Shown in pieces: positions 46,787 through 59,126 of a stretch of DNA of 64,000 nt. Position numbers and translations under genes: made by a program. The notes beneath the pieces are model-generated. The model was not told the origin of the DNA, did no database searches, and worked only from the letters and a program-made list of their open reading frames with translations. This DNA comes from Miscanthus floridulus (lineage: Eukaryota; Streptophyta; Magnoliopsida; Poales; Poaceae), in contig NC_089587.1 of the NCBI RefSeq assembly GCF_019320115.1, positions 105,325,158 to 105,389,157 on the forward strand, written 5' to 3'. Within the stretch, counting starts at the first letter, position 1; every line of letters begins with the position of its first letter.

Positions 46787-47955
46787 TGTAAACACAAAAC
46801 CAGGAACAAGTGAAAGTTATCCCTACCAAATGACTACGTGGTTGCAGTGGTGTCACTTTTCACAGCAAGTAGAAGCGTCTTACTAGGCTCTTATAAAGTT
46901 CTTACCAACGCAAGAGTGGGCGGTACAACCAGTGGCTGGTTCATGATACTTGTGAGGCAGTGGTACCGAGATTGCAAAGCCCTTTTTCTGTACCGATCTG
47001 AAGAATTTGTAGAGCTTGGAAGGCAAACAAAGAGTAATATGTATATCTGGCACACAAGTCAGTAACAGAAAGTAATGCTGAATTATAGTTCAAAGTACTT
47101 ATTCTTGTTGCTGGTCTAAAATGCTCCAAGTACCAGGTGTGTAACAAACAAGCAAGTATGGTGAATAGCAAGGAGACAGGTGTGTGAAAAATAAGTATGG
47201 TAGATGGAAATAGCAACACAAACAAGGAACCAGACAGCACATGCTAACATAGCTCACTTTGGTCTTCTAGATGTGCTCCTCCAGATATTGTTCCTCTTTT
47301 GCCCCTCTCTTTTTTCTATTTTTTTGGGTTGTCGTTGTTTTTTTGGAAAATTTTGACTTTTTTATTTTATTTTTTTGATATTTTTTCTTCACTTAGGAGC
47401 ATAAAAGAAGTAACCACAGAAAATATGAGCTTAAACAAGTGAAAGACGTGGCCTGTGGAATTTTCAGAATACGTGCTCAAAATCGACAAAAACCATGTGA
47501 CCACGAAAAGAGGATCTTGTGACCACTTTTTAACCAATTTAAAAATCTCTGACCCCGACAAAGTGGGGGATGGACGGATCCAAAAAAAAGTTCTGGTCAA
47601 TTTTGATATAAGGAACATCGAAATCAGAGTTCGTATGCGAAAACTAGACTAGTTTTAAGAATTGGCTCCAAATTAGAGGATAAAACAGAAACAATGTGCA
47701 CAAAACTGGTCACAACAGCAAAGATTTGATGGAAACGATGGGAGAAAACACACGAACTGGACTCTAACATGACCTAACCAGTAACAAGACCTTGACTAGG
47801 ACACAAATTCAACACGACGGACTCTGAAACTGAAATATGCAAAGACTATGGCGCGGAAGGTTCTAGGACAGGAAAAACGAGTATGGCACTAGACTATGGG
47901 ACGAATGTGAAACACTCAAACTAGGGAATAAATGTGAACCTAACGATATACCTTA
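46787..47955 (-). other. CRM-like leader between primer site and gag
   Basis: About 1.17 kb without a supported gene. It includes a T-rich low-complexity tract at about 47295-47395. Confidence 0.6.
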
Positions 47956-47968
47956 GCTCTGATTACCA
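47956..47968 (-). other. Primer binding site of the CRM-like element, with one-base insertion
   Basis: The minus strand reads TGGTAATCAGAGC, the tRNA-iMet site with an extra A, five bases from the LTR terminus at 47974. It may be decay or a family variant. Confidence 0.75.
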
Positions 47969-47973
47969 CTTAA

Positions 47974-48873
47974 TGGAAAATGGGGATCCCGATCTTCCAT
48001 CAGATAGAGGTAACTATCGTTGTGGCGGAGAATGACACACCGATCTGGCTTCAGATCGAACCCTGCAATCTTAGCACCACAGCTCCTCTGGTTATCAACC
48101 AAGTCACAGACTAGGTTGACCTCACCAAGAAAGCTAATCCTTGCCTGCGCAATGAAGAACACAAGCAAGAACAAGAAAGAACACAACTAAATTGCAGATG
48201 AATGATTAATCTCACGAAGTTGGGGTCTCACAAACCGATGAACGGCGAAATTGTTCTTGACAGAATAATCTAAGCAAAACCCAAACCCTAATGGAGGGGC
48301 GGCGGCTGTTTATAAAGACTCTAGGGTCATGCAAGACCCCTAGATGCACCCCTAATGGGCCCAAACACGATACATGGTCCAACAGACCAAAAGACGGTGT
48401 CGTAGCACCCTGTCAGATTCTAGATGCTGATTTGTTTCAACAATTCCTGTTGATTATGAAGAGCTTTTGATGTGAGACCACTTGTATTGGCTTCCTTATC
48501 AAATTAGCTTTCCATCCATATGTGGATCGTTGAAAACGGAGTCCGAATGCGTCCTGGGTGACCAGTTTAATGTAGACTGGTCCTGGAGGCCGACACAGAC
48601 TCGAAATCATGTTGGACTGGGCCTCCGGTTCCTGTTGGACGTCCTTGCTGGTCATCTTCACCTCCACCATGTCCTCTAAGTCCTTCATGACCCTCTCCAT
48701 TGTTCCTAAGCAAGACAACATTATTAGGTAGTAGTCTATTCGCAAAAGTATAAAAAGAATCGCTTAAGAACGAGCTCACCTCTAAATTGAGTTGACGCAT
48801 TCGAGCCCGGGTCATTGGACCTTGCATGATGGTTGGAGGATCAGCGGGTACATCTGAAGGAGTGATGTCCTCA
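47974..48873 (-). repeat. CRM-like 5' LTR (900 bp)
   Basis: Plus-strand ends TGGAAAATGG...GTCCTCA. 48340-48873 aligns with 20179-20713. The right half contains the pol C-terminal reading frame (GPMTRARMRQLNLEV at about 48800). In this 5' copy that frame has no upstream pol and is not a gene. Target flank on the right is the Tat-B protease. Confidence 0.82.
48308..48316 (-). promoter_or_regulatory. LTR TATA box (CRM-like)
   Basis: The minus strand reads CTTTATAAA, about 335 bp before the LTR 3' end in the element's direction. A plausible core promoter. Confidence 0.5.
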
Positions 48874-50535
48874 TCAGAGGTAGCAGCCTCAACATCATGT
48901 ACGCAAAGACGCTCGATGAGATGGGCGTCGACCGAACGCACCTCCGCTCAATCCAAGCGCCTTTCCACGGCGTCGTGCCTAGGAAGCAGGCCATGCCACT
49001 CGGATAGATCGATCTGCCCATTACCTTTGGGGATCAGTTCAATTACAGGACTGAGACCCTCACCTTCGAGGTGGTTGGGTTCCTCGGAACCTTCCACGCC
49101 ATCTAGGGACATCCATGCTACATGAAGTTCATAGCCATCCCCAACTACATGTACCTCAAGCTAAAGATGCCAGGCCCCCGCAGGGTCATCACTGTCGGCA
49201 CCTCCTTCCAGCGTGCCTACGAGTGCGAGGTCGAGTGCTGTGGCCATGCCATGGCAATCGTCACCTCTAGGGAGCTCGCCGCCCTCAAGGAGGAGGTCAC
49301 CGAAGGAGCGCTCAACGCAAAGAAGTCGACTGGGTCGTTCGAATCGACCGAGGGCTCCAAGGAGGTCCTCATAGATCCCAGCAGCTCTGAGGGTAAAATG
49401 GTACGCATTGGTACCATGCTCTCTGCCGAATAGGAAAGCACACTCGTTGACTTCCTCCGCGACAACAAAGACATCTTTGCATAGAAACCCTTGGATATGC
49501 CAGGCATTTCGAGGGAGGTCATTGAGCATACCTTGAAAATCCATCCAGGCTCCAAGCCGGTGAAGCAACGCCTACGCCGCTTCGACGAGGAAAAGCGTAG
49601 GGCCATCGGTGAGGAGATAATAAAATTGTCGGCCACCGGATTCATCAGGGAAGTACACCACCTAGAGTGGTTAGCCAATCTTATCCTTGTATGAAAGAAG
49701 AGCAGGAAATAGAGGATGTGTGTTGACTATATGGGCCTCAACAAGGCATGCCCAAAGGATCCGTTTCCTTTGCCATGCATAGACCAAATAGTCGACTCTA
49801 CCTCAGGGTGTGAAACCCTCTACTTCCTTGATGCTTACTCTGGCTACCATCAAATTGCGATGAAAGACTCCGACCAACTCGCGACGTCTTTCATCACCGC
49901 CTTCGAATCATTCTTCTACATTTTGATGCCGTTCAGTCTAAAGAATGCTGGGGCAACATGCCAGCGATGTATGCTCAGATGCTTCGGGGACCTCATCGGG
50001 TAGACCGTTGAGGCCTACATTGACGACATCATAGTTAAGTCCAAACGGGTTGACCACCTCATTACCAACCTTGAGCAAACCTTTGCGAAACTCCAAGCGA
50101 ATGGCATCAAACTCAATCCCAAGAAATGTGTTTTCGGGGTCCCAAGGGGTATGCTACTCGCCTTCATCATCTCCGTGCGTGGCATCGAAGCCAACCCAGA
50201 GAAAATCTCAGCCATCACAAAGATGGGCCCAATTCAGAACATAAAGGGCATTCAGCAAATCACAGGGTGCCTCGCCACCCTTAGCTGATTCATCTCGTGC
50301 CTCGACAAACAAGGACTCCCCCTTTATTAGCTCCTGAAGAAAGCCAACCGCTTCGAGTGGACATCCGAGGCCTAGGAGCCGCTTGACATGGTCAAACTAC
50401 TTCTAACAAAGCCCCCGATCCTAGTTCCTCCGAGCGACGGAGAATCCCTCCTGCTATACATAGCGGCCACCATGCAAGTGGTCAGCGCCGCCCTGGTAGT
50501 GGAACAGGAGGAAGAGGGGCACGCCCTCAAAGTCC
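48874..50535 (+). pseudogene. Tat-B pol fragment: protease, RT, start of RNase H
   Basis: A second Tat pol, clearly diverged from Tat-A. The CRM-like element interrupts it at the protease active-site region, so it begins SSLNIMYAKTLDEMGVDRTH. Then MYLKLKMPGPRRVITVGTSF, the linker KPVKQRLRRFDEEKRRAIGE, RT with MCVDYMGLNKACPKDPFPL, DAYSGYHQIAMKDSDQLA and catalytic AYIDDIIVKSK near 50011-50042. RNase H breaks off near 50535. Many stops, and TGA in the KKSRK region near 49694. Non-functional. Confidence 0.88.
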
Positions 50536-51940
50536 AACAAGCTTGATGCATCGATCAGCTGCGCCAAGATCCAATCGCTGCCCCAGCCAAAGTCATTTCA
50601 CCGACCAGCACCGCGATGATGGGCAACCCCTCTAGAGGGGAACTAGGGGCAACCGCATTGAACACCCTCGCCAACATGACAAGGAGGTCGACCAGGACAT
50701 CCGAGTGCACCTCAACAATCTCTGAGATGCGCGATGATGTATCGACGAGCGCCATTTCGGTCGCCATGAAGAAGAAGTACGCTGCCGTCAAGAATACAAG
50801 CAAGAGTTCGGTGATCCGAACTCAACCCTCTAGCCACTCAACACCGACAATGCCATAGATTATGATGGTGACAATCCTGAAGGGTCCCTAGTATTCACGA
50901 GGGCTCTCTAAACACTCTAGTGGCCCCATGGTTTTAAAATCACTGGGGTCGAGCCCTATGAAGGACAGATGAACCCCACAGTGGCTACAAGCTTATGCCA
51001 CTGCTGTATGCATTGCCGGAGGAGATACCAACATCATGGCAAACTATCTTCACATCATGCTCATGCCAACCACGATGAACTGGTTCACAAGCCTTGCCTT
51101 GGACTCCATCGGATCCTAGGAAGAGCTAAAGAAGGTCTTCACCAACAACTACATGGCTATGTGTACTCGACCGAGCACCAAGCATGATCTAAACCGCATC
51201 TACCACAAGCTGTCCGAGCTCCTTTGTAGCAACATCAGACATTTTTCCGAGATGAGGAATTCTATTCCCAACATCATGGAAGTTGAGGTCATCACCACCT
51301 TTGTTCGAGGACTCCATAACCACGACCTTTGCTCCAAGTTCAACCACAAGCCACCCACGAGGATTGGTGAGATGATTACAACTGTAAACCAGTATGTCGA
51401 CGCTGAAGAAGCTGAAGTACGCTTCAATGAGGACGCGGGCACTCATCGCCCAACTCACCACAGCCATGATCACCACGACGACCGGCGCCATAATGACTGC
51501 CTCTACGACGACCCCAGTCACCATCAGGATAGTGGCCGTGATCAGCCAGAAGGATCCAAATCTAGTCAATATCACCACCGCCGACTAGACCATATCATCT
51601 CCGCTGTTGATGAACCTCGCACCAAGTGCACTATGATGAGCAGTACAACAAGATCCTTGATAGCCCATGCCCTCTCCACAAGAACACTAAGCATAAGATG
51701 AAGGACTGCCTTGGCTTGGCTAAGGAGTTCTAGGCCAAAAAGCAAGACGACGACAACAACGATGGAGCCGGAGGCCGCCGACCACCTAGGGGCAACAACA
51801 ATGCCTTCCAAGATCACAACAAGGTGATCGCCACCATCTTTGGGGGCTCGCCTCCACCGAGAGCAGAAGAGAAAAGAAGCTCACCGCCCGCCGAGTGCTC
51901 GCTGTCAACACGGAAGACGCCATCGCCAACCCCAGCTATC
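50536..51940 (+). pseudogene. Tat-C gag fragment
   Basis: A gag from a different Tat-type element joined in the same orientation. Recognisable core: TQWLQAYATAVCIAGGDTNI, MNWFTSLALDSIGS, a TAG, ELKKVFTNNYMAMC, then IRHFSEMRNSIPNIMEVEVI and TTFVRGLHNHDLCSKFNHK, followed by a His/Asp-rich region and CPLHKNTKHKMKDCLGLAKE. It stops at NPSYL, where the Tekay-related LTR begins (51941). The region 50536-50950 is poorly conserved N-terminal sequence. Frameshifts are numerous. Confidence 0.78.
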
Positions 51941-53630
51941 TTGTAACACCCCAGGTGTTTGTCACCAGTTAAGCAGTGGGTTTGAGCTCAAACATGATAG
52001 ATTAAGTGATGATGAAGATGTCAAGGTCAAACCTATGGAAATGAGCCCCAACCTAAACTCAGATATTGCACCCTTGCTTTACATATAGGCCCTTTTCAAG
52101 ATATATGCTTGGCTAGTGTTATTGGAATATCTTCATGTGTCTCACATCAATACCCATCTATATGGGTCACTAGAAAAGTTTCATGAAGTTTGGAATAAAA
52201 AAGTCACATGAAATGATAAGTTATATCCTTATTGGAATGACTTTACTAAGTGCTTGAATTGCACTATTAAGTGAATAGAAGTATAGATAATCAACCAAAC
52301 CTTGGTACCTTTCCCAAATGACTCTAATTGAACTCTACAACAAAAGTCATGAAGGGTTTGTGTTGAGCACATGCCAAGAAAAGGCCTCATTTGGTCAAAA
52401 ACTCTAATTCTACGGTTATCGAGATGCTGCTTTGACCAAAGTAAAAGAATGGTTTATATTCAAGATACAAGGTTTGACCTTAAATAAAAGTTGTAGTATA
52501 GTTTGTGTACTACAAACTTTATTTAAGGACCCAAGTCTAAATCTATCTCTAAGCTTGACAAACAAAGGTCACAAGATTGATTCTGCTGCAGTCTTCAGCA
52601 CTTAAGTCTGGAGTTTCGCTAAGCAACGACATCGACATCCCGCGTTCTCCAAATTTTGCTAAGCAACTTGAGTTGGTCCAAAAATAAAAGTTGAAGGTTA
52701 TATTATGGAGAAGAGCATACAAAAAGTTGCACTGAGTTTGACCGAGTTTTGACCTTTGAAAGCGAGCTTCCGTGATCACCGTTGTTGTGTTGGCACTGCT
52801 GTCTTGGCAACTATTTTACCACTAATCCGTTGCTCTAATGACCTAAGTGCCTTAATAGAAAATGTAGAGTGGGTCGAGGTGAGGAAATGTAGATGGCCCA
52901 AATCTGCTCCCACCTTGCCCACCGCGACGCTCACCATGTGTTTGACGCTTTGCCGACGTGGTCTTCTTGCATGGACGCCGCACGCCCTCTCCCTTGCCAT
53001 GTGCCCTCGCCTCCCTGCGGTCACCTCGCTGCTTCTCCATGCGCGCTAGGCCGATGTGGACGACCGGGCTCAGTCTCTCCCTTGCACCCTCGCCTCGCTG
53101 TTGCTCGCGAATGCGCGCATCCATGGCCGCCATGGCCGAGCTCGGCCTCGTCGCGTCCCCGCTGCTCAGCCCTTCCTCTTTCCAAGCCGTCAGTGCCATC
53201 ATATTCCTCTCACCACGCCGCCCCTCCCGCACTCCCCTGTCAGCCATGCCATGCCCCACAGCGCTGGTGCCGCCTACCGCCGTCGCCCAGGCCGCCAACG
53301 TGTGTGGCTAGGCCGCGTTGGGCCTCTGCGGAGCAAGCTGCGGCCACCCACGAGTGTGCACCAACCTTCTGGTGCTTCCCCTCCATTCCCCCGCCGTCGC
53401 CGGCCCTTCTCCGGCCGCCACCGGCTGATTTCCCGGTGTCCTCTGTTCAAATTCGCGTCAGGGACCCCATAGTAGAATTCGACAAAGGGAAGGGGTCTAA
53501 CTGAAAAGTCTGTGACTTAAATGAATAGTGCCAATAAGGACCTATTTGCAGTAAATTTGTTGAATCTTTGGAAATTCATAGTAATTCATAGGAAATTCGT
53601 AAAATAGCAAATAAGGACCTATTTGCTGAG
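51941..53630 (+). repeat. 5' third of the ~5 kb Tekay-related LTR, truncated
   Basis: Starts TGTAACACCC like 32319 and runs parallel to about 32319-34040, including the GC-rich island (about 52910-53460). It is lost at about 53625-53640, where copia-2 integrase starts. No gene; ORFs in the GC-rich part are spurious. Confidence 0.82.
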
Positions 53631-53644
53631 AATTGATGTCTAAT

Positions 53645-54520
53645 TCATAATTCATCACACAACTCATCAATTCTAGTATTCTTGAATTCACTACCATTGT
53701 CACTTCTAACTTTCTTGATAGTTGTTTCAAACTCATTGTGAATGCTCTTGACAAATGATTTGAATGTTGTAAATACATCACTCTTGTCAACAAGAAAGAA
53801 CACCCATGTGTATCTAGTAAAATCATCCACAATCACAAATCCATATTTGTTTCCACCAATGCTAGTGTATGTAGTTGGTCCAAACAAGTCCATGTGCATC
53901 AACTCAAATGCCTTAGATATGCTCATTATGTTCTTCTTAGGATGTGTGTTACCAACTTGCTTTCTGGCTTGACATGCACTACATAGCTTATCCTTTTTAA
54001 ATATGACATCTTTCAAGCCTCTAACTAAGTCATGCTTGATCAACTTGTTCAATTGTTTCATTCCAACATGACTAAGCCTTCTATGCCATAACCAACCCAT
54101 GCTAGACTTAGTGATCAAACATGTTGTCAATTGAGCTTCTCTAGCATTGAAATCAACCAAGTATAAATTCTCATATCTAAATCCTTTGAAAATCAAGTTA
54201 GAGCCATCTACACTTATGATCTCTACATCATCCACACCAAATATGCACTTGAAACCAAGATCACACAATTGAGCTACCGATAATAGATTGAAGTTCAAGC
54301 TCTCTACTAGTAGCACATTGGAAATGCTCAAGTCATTAGATATTGCAATCTTACCAAGACCTTTGACTTTGCCTTTGCCATTGTCACCAAATGTGATACT
54401 ATCAATCCCATTGCTCTTGTTTTCATTAATTGAATTGAACATTCTTGGATCACTAGTCATGTGTTGTGTGCACCCACTATCAAGCACCCAATGCCTTCCT
54501 CTGGCTTTATAATTGACCTA
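53645..54520 (-). pseudogene. copia-2 pol: protease and partial integrase
   Basis: Open frame beginning with the copia protease motif VLDSGCTQHMTSDPRMF. The pre-integrase domain follows (LWHRRLSHVGMKQLNKLIKH, CSACQARKQ: the HHCC finger), then the integrase core with MHMDLFGPTTYTS, FVIVDDFTRYTWVFFL and VRSDNGSEFKN, giving two of the three catalytic acidic residues. The frame is cut at 53645 before the catalytic Glu. This 280-residue frame has no internal stop, unusually clean for this window. It is out of register with gag. Confidence 0.88.
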
Positions 54521-54548
54521 CAAAAGAAGATCAATTCTTTTTAGGTAC

Positions 54549-56913
54549 CTAAACTTGCTTGGGTCCTTGAAGGTTAGTTACCAAAGTCTTTGGTACCCAA
54601 ATGGCCTTCTTCTTTGGGCCCACAATTGGTGTACCAATAAATTTAGCCTTCACACAATTGGCACCCTTAACAAGCATGTAACAAGAATCAAATTTAATTG
54701 AGGATACATTAGGTAGCTTGTTCTTGCTAATCTTGCAATTTTGCTCTATATGCCCAACTTGCTTGCATCTATTGCAAAACTGACCATTGCCCTTCACAAA
54801 GCTAGCTTTAGGAGTGACAAAGGCCGCCTTGCATTTCTTGGGGGTATAGCCTAATCCCTCTTTGTTGAGAGAAAACCTTTGGCTACCTAAGCACTTTAGC
54901 AACTGGGCATCTCCACCATAGGCATTGCCTAAGGCACGAGTGAGCTCATTCACCTCCTTCTTGAGAGTCTCATTTTCCACCATTAGTGAGGCATCACAAG
55001 TGAGACCATCACTCAAAGGTGAAGTACAAGTAGTAGTGCTACAAGAAGTATTAGTGGGAGCAACTACAATGGGCTTATAAAAAGTTTCATCAATAAGATC
55101 ACATGTTAGTCCCACATCACAAGACATGATCACTTGCTCCTTCTTGGCCTCCTCCTTCTTGACTTGCTCGATGAGAGAGGAGTGAGCTTTTTCAAGCTTA
55201 GAGTGAGCTTTGCCAAGCTTCTCATGGGCTTCCATTAACCTCTCATGAGTGGCATTGAGCTCATCAAGAGATTGCTCAAGAAATTTGACTTTCTTGTTCA
55301 ATTCTTTGCACTCCTTTCTCTTCATCTCAAAGCAAGTGTGCACTTGCTCACAAATATCCATGAGCTCCTCCTTGGAGTACTCTTCTTCATCATCATCACT
55401 CCTACAAGCATCACTTTCATATTCATCATCATCACTCACATCATGTTTTACCTTGGTAGACTTTGCCATGAGTAGGGATGAAAACGGATCGGATACGGAC
55501 GAATATCACCGATATTACATTTGTTTTTATATTTCTGTCCGGATTCGGATTCGAATACGGATAGTGTCAACTATGTCGGATAGGATACGATTGGATATCG
55601 ACATCATAAATATACGATTTGAGTATTCAGATACGGATACGGTATCAGATGTTGGATATCCGGACTCGGATACGGACAGATCTCAACCCCTCTAAATGGA
55701 TTCAGTTTCGAATACGGTCGGAAAATATCCGTACTGTTTTCATCCCTAGCCATGAGGCATGTTGATGAAGTGTCGAAGATGGAGGGCTTGTTGTTGATGG
55801 CGATGCTTGCTAGTGCTTTCTTGATAGATTTCTTGCCATCATCACTAGAGTCATCACTATCCAAAGAGCCATCACTATCCCAAGTGACCACACAGCCTCC
55901 ACCTTCTTCTTCTTTTAGAAGGTCATCTTTTTCTCCTTCTTCTCCTTCTTTTCTTTCTTGTCCTTCTTGTGCTTCTTCTTCTCATCCTCATCATTGTCAC
56001 TATTGTAGGGACAATCCACTACAACATGATCGGGGCTCTTGCAATTGTAGCATCTTCTCACATATTCTTTGCTTTTGGTGTGATCTCTTCTCTTTCTTGC
56101 ACCATACCCCTTCTTCTTCATGAATTTGCCCATCTTGCACACAAATAGAGCCATCGCCTCATCATCAATGTCACTAAGATCCTCATCATCACTTGATACT
56201 TTCTTGGACTTGACCTTGTTCTTGGATGATGAGCTAGCCTTGAATGCTACACTCTTCTTCTTCTTGTCTTCTTCTTCCTTCTTGTCATCTTTGTCAACCC
56301 CTTCCCTTTCCATACGGTATATCTCTTGTGTCATGACATCACTTAGTACTTGGTTAGGGGTAATCTCCTTCAATCCTCCTCTTATGATAAGCAATCTCAA
56401 CATCTCAAATCTTGGAGGTAGGCACATTAAGAAACGATGAGAGACATCATCATCCTTGATATTCTCTACCAAAGCCTTCAAGTCATTGACAATTACTTGC
56501 AACCGATGGAACATCTCCAGAATGCTCTCATCATCCTTCATCTTAAAGCTTGTCAACTTATCCTTGAGGATGTACAACTTGGCACTCTTCACCGCTGGTG
56601 TGCCCTCATATGTTTCCTCCAATCTCTTCCACACCACATTAGCTCTTTCAAAATCCTTGATTTGCTCAAACACCTTGGAATCAATGGCATTGTATATGGT
56701 GTTGAGAGCCATTGTATTGCATTGCTTGTTGGTCTTGTCTTGGTTGGTGGGATTGTCAGGATCAATGATAGCATAGTCATTCTCGGTCACCTCCCATACC
56801 TGATCATTGATTGAACCAACATACATCCTCATCTTTCTTTTCCAATAATCATAGCATGTGCCATCAAAGAATGGTGGTTTGCCCCCCACATGGTTGAACA
56901 CAACTTGAGCCAT
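54549..56913 (-). pseudogene. copia-2 gag, interrupted by a MITE
   Basis: ATG at 56913 (MAQVVFNHVGGKPPFFDGTC). The UBN2-type gag core follows (YDYWKRKMRMYVGS, VWKRLEETYEGTPAVKSAKL, LKDKLTSFKMKDDESILEMF), then a Lys/Asp-rich linker, a first knuckle CYNCKSPDHVVVDC and a poly-Lys/Glu tract ending at a stop near 55915. After an acidic stretch the MITE (55473-55748) splits the chain. The second half has a long coiled coil (LEQSLDELNATHERLMEAHE), then a second knuckle CNRCKQVGHIEQNC and ends near IWVPK. The layout is Sirevirus-like, an inference. Confidence 0.85.
55473..55748. mobile_element. hAT-type MITE (276 bp) inside copia-2 gag
   Basis: Terminal inverted repeats TAGGGATGAAAAC at both ends (the right end reads GTTTTCATCCCTA). 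Perfect 8 bp target duplication GCCATGAG at 55465-55472 and 55749-55756; the 8 bp length and TAG ends indicate hAT. The interior is filled with short CGGATACGGA-like repeats and codes for nothing. Confidence 0.92.
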
Positions 56914-56959
56914 AATTTAACACAGAGGTTGTTAAGCCTTCAATCAAATGGTGACCATG

Positions 56960-56971
56960 GCTCTGATACCA
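56960..56971 (-). other. Primer binding site, tRNA-iMet type (copia-2)
   Basis: The minus strand reads TGGTATCAGAGC two bases from the LTR terminus at 56974. Confidence 0.92.
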
Positions 56972-56973
56972 CT

Positions 56974-58856
56974 TGAAAGGTCCTAATATGGCTAGAGGGG
57001 GGTGAATAGCCTATTTAAAAATCTACAAACCGACTAGAGCAATTTGATGAGTATAACAAATAGTGAAATGCAAACTTGCTCTAGCTCTACAAGGGTTGCA
57101 AACCACCTATCCAACAATTCTAATTGTTATGATCACTAGGCACACAATTTACAAGGTCACTACTCACTAAGAGCTCTCATAATTGCTACACATAAGAGCT
57201 CCACTAGATGAACTTAATCCACAAAGCAAGCTCTCAATTCTAGCTACACTAAAGAGCTTGCTATAGCTAGTTTGCGGAAATGTAAATGAGTAAGTGAGGT
57301 GATTATACCGCCGTGCAGAGGAGTGAACCAATAACAAGATGAATACTTTATCAATCACCGGAAGAATACCAAAGGGCAAGAGACAACCAATTTTCTCCCG
57401 AGGTTCATGTGCTTGCCAACACGCTACATCCTTGTTGTGTCGACCAACACTTGGTGGTTCGGTGGCTAAGAGGTGTTGTATGAACCTTGTCCACACAATT
57501 GCACACCGCAAGAACCTACCCACAAGTGAGGTAACTCAATGACACAAGCAATCCACTAGAGTTACCTTTCGGCACTCCGCCGAGGAAGGTACAAATCCCC
57601 TCACAATCATCGGAGATAGCCACGAACAATCACCAACTCATGCCAATCCTCCTCCACTGCTCCAAGCCGTCTAGGTGGTGGCAACCACCAAGAGAAACAA
57701 GTGAATCCCGTAGCGAAACACAAATACCAAGTGCCTCTAGATGCAATCACTCAAGCAATGCACTTGGATTCTCTCCTAATCTCACAATGATGATGGATCA
57801 ATGATGGAGATAAGTGGGAGAGCTTTTGCTAAGCTTACAAGGTTGCTATGTCAATGCAAATGGCCAAGAGAGTGAGTTTGAGCCAGCCATGGGGCTTAAA
57901 TAGAAGGCCCCATGAAATAGAGTCGTTGTACCCCTTCACTGGGCACAACACGGGGTGACCGGACGCTCTGGTCAAATCAATCAGACGCTGAACCTCAGCG
58001 TCCGATCACACAATGCGTGCCATGTGTCCCCTCTCTTCAAAAGTTGATCGCCTGATCTCAATGGTCAAGTGATGACCGGACGCAGCAGCTCAAAGTGACC
58101 GAACGCTAAACCCCAGCGTCTGGTCGTTTCCAGTAAGCATTCAGAGATGACTTTTCATGATCAGACGCGTCCGGTCATGCTCGACCGGACACACCTAGTG
58201 TCCGGTCACATGGCAACTCTCATGTGCGCTGCCACGTCAGCAGGACTAGATGCAACCTTCCAGCATCTAGTCAGAGACCGACGCTGGCATCTTCATGCTT
58301 CACCTGACCGGACGCTTCGGTCCAACTGAGACTAGCATCCAGTCACTTACAGTGACCTCCGTCTTTTCCATCTAGAGCACCGATGAAGTTCCTAACCCTT
58401 GCTCCAATGTGCCAACCACCAAGTGTGTCACCTTGTGCACATGTGTCAGCATATTTTCACAAACATTTTCAAGGGTGTTAGCACTCCACTAGATTCTAAA
58501 TGCATATGCAATGAGTTAGAGCATCTAGTGGCACTTTGATAACCGCATTTCGATATGAGTTTCACCCCTCTTAATAGTACGGCTATCGATCCTAAATGTG
58601 ATCACACTCGTTAAGTGTCTTGATCACTTAAAACAAAATGGCTCCTACTATTTATACCTTTGCCTTGAGCCTTTTGTTTTTCTCTTTCTTCTTTTCCAAG
58701 TTCAAGCATTTGATCATCACCATGCCATCACCATCATCATGATCTTCATCATTGCTTCATTACTTGGAATAGTGCTACCTATCTCATAATCACTTTGATA
58801 TACTAGGTTAGCACTTAGGGTTTCATCAATTAACCAAAACCAAACTAGAGCTTTCA
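56974..58856 (-). repeat. copia-2 5' LTR (1883 bp)
   Basis: TGAAAGGTCC...GAGCTTTCA. Shares the block CCCCTTCACTGGGCA and the GACCGGACGC motif cluster (about 57955-58340) with copia-1. The decayed palindrome GATCAGACGCGTCCGGTC is at 58159-58176. The minus strand near 57895-57905 has CTATTTAAG, a possible TATA box. No gene inside. Confidence 0.87.
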
Positions 58857-59126
58857 CACATGCACGGGCTTCGCACTCGACGTTATGGACTATGGGCTAG
58901 CCAAAGCCATGAGTTCAGTAACAAACTAACTACTCGGACGCTATTTATACTACGTATAATTGCGTTAGGGTTAACACTACAATGATTTTTTCACCGCAAT
59001 ACTAGCCAACTGCATAAACACGCACATGTCACTTTACAACATTTATACATATATATAAATGTCTGTCTGCACCCTTGCGCATTTTAACTACTCTCTCTGG
59101 TTATTACAGAATTTTCTTCGACTAGG

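Larger units (their letters stand above)
20179..48873 (-). mobile_element. CRM-like chromovirus, split by Tat-A and truncated at its 3' LTR by copia-1
   Basis: Minus-strand gypsy element. From right to left: 5' LTR (47974-48873, 900 bp), primer site (47956-47968), leader, gag start (46479-46786), Tat-A insertion (24630-46478), gag remainder (23994-24629), pol (20407-23922), polypurine tract (20714-20730, inside the pol frame), 3' LTR (20179-20713, partial). CRM affinity rests on the ~900 bp LTR, a pol frame running into the LTR, the GPMTRARMRQ motif after integrase and the gag style. Centromere specificity cannot be judged here. LTR halves differ by about 12% over ~130 bp, making this an old insertion. 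Confidence 0.8.
53631..58856 (-). mobile_element. Ty1/copia element copia-2, 3' truncated
   Basis: From right to left: 5' LTR (56974-58856), primer site, gag (56913-54549) with a MITE, protease and integrase (54520-53645). RT, RNase H and the 3' LTR are missing, and the left edge has no LTR terminus, so this is a deletion junction. The LTR termini TGAAAGG/CTTTCA and LTR body are related to copia-1. Confidence 0.87.

Noticed and set aside
48437..48941. A second partial CRM-like element suggested by the pol C-terminal frame
   Set aside because: The stretch is the right half of the 5' LTR; pol reads into the LTR in this family, so no second element is needed.
55500..55700. Satellite or CRISPR-like array from repeated CGGATACGG units
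   Set aside because: Units are short and irregular and lie wholly within the MITE bounded by inverted repeats and an 8 bp duplication.
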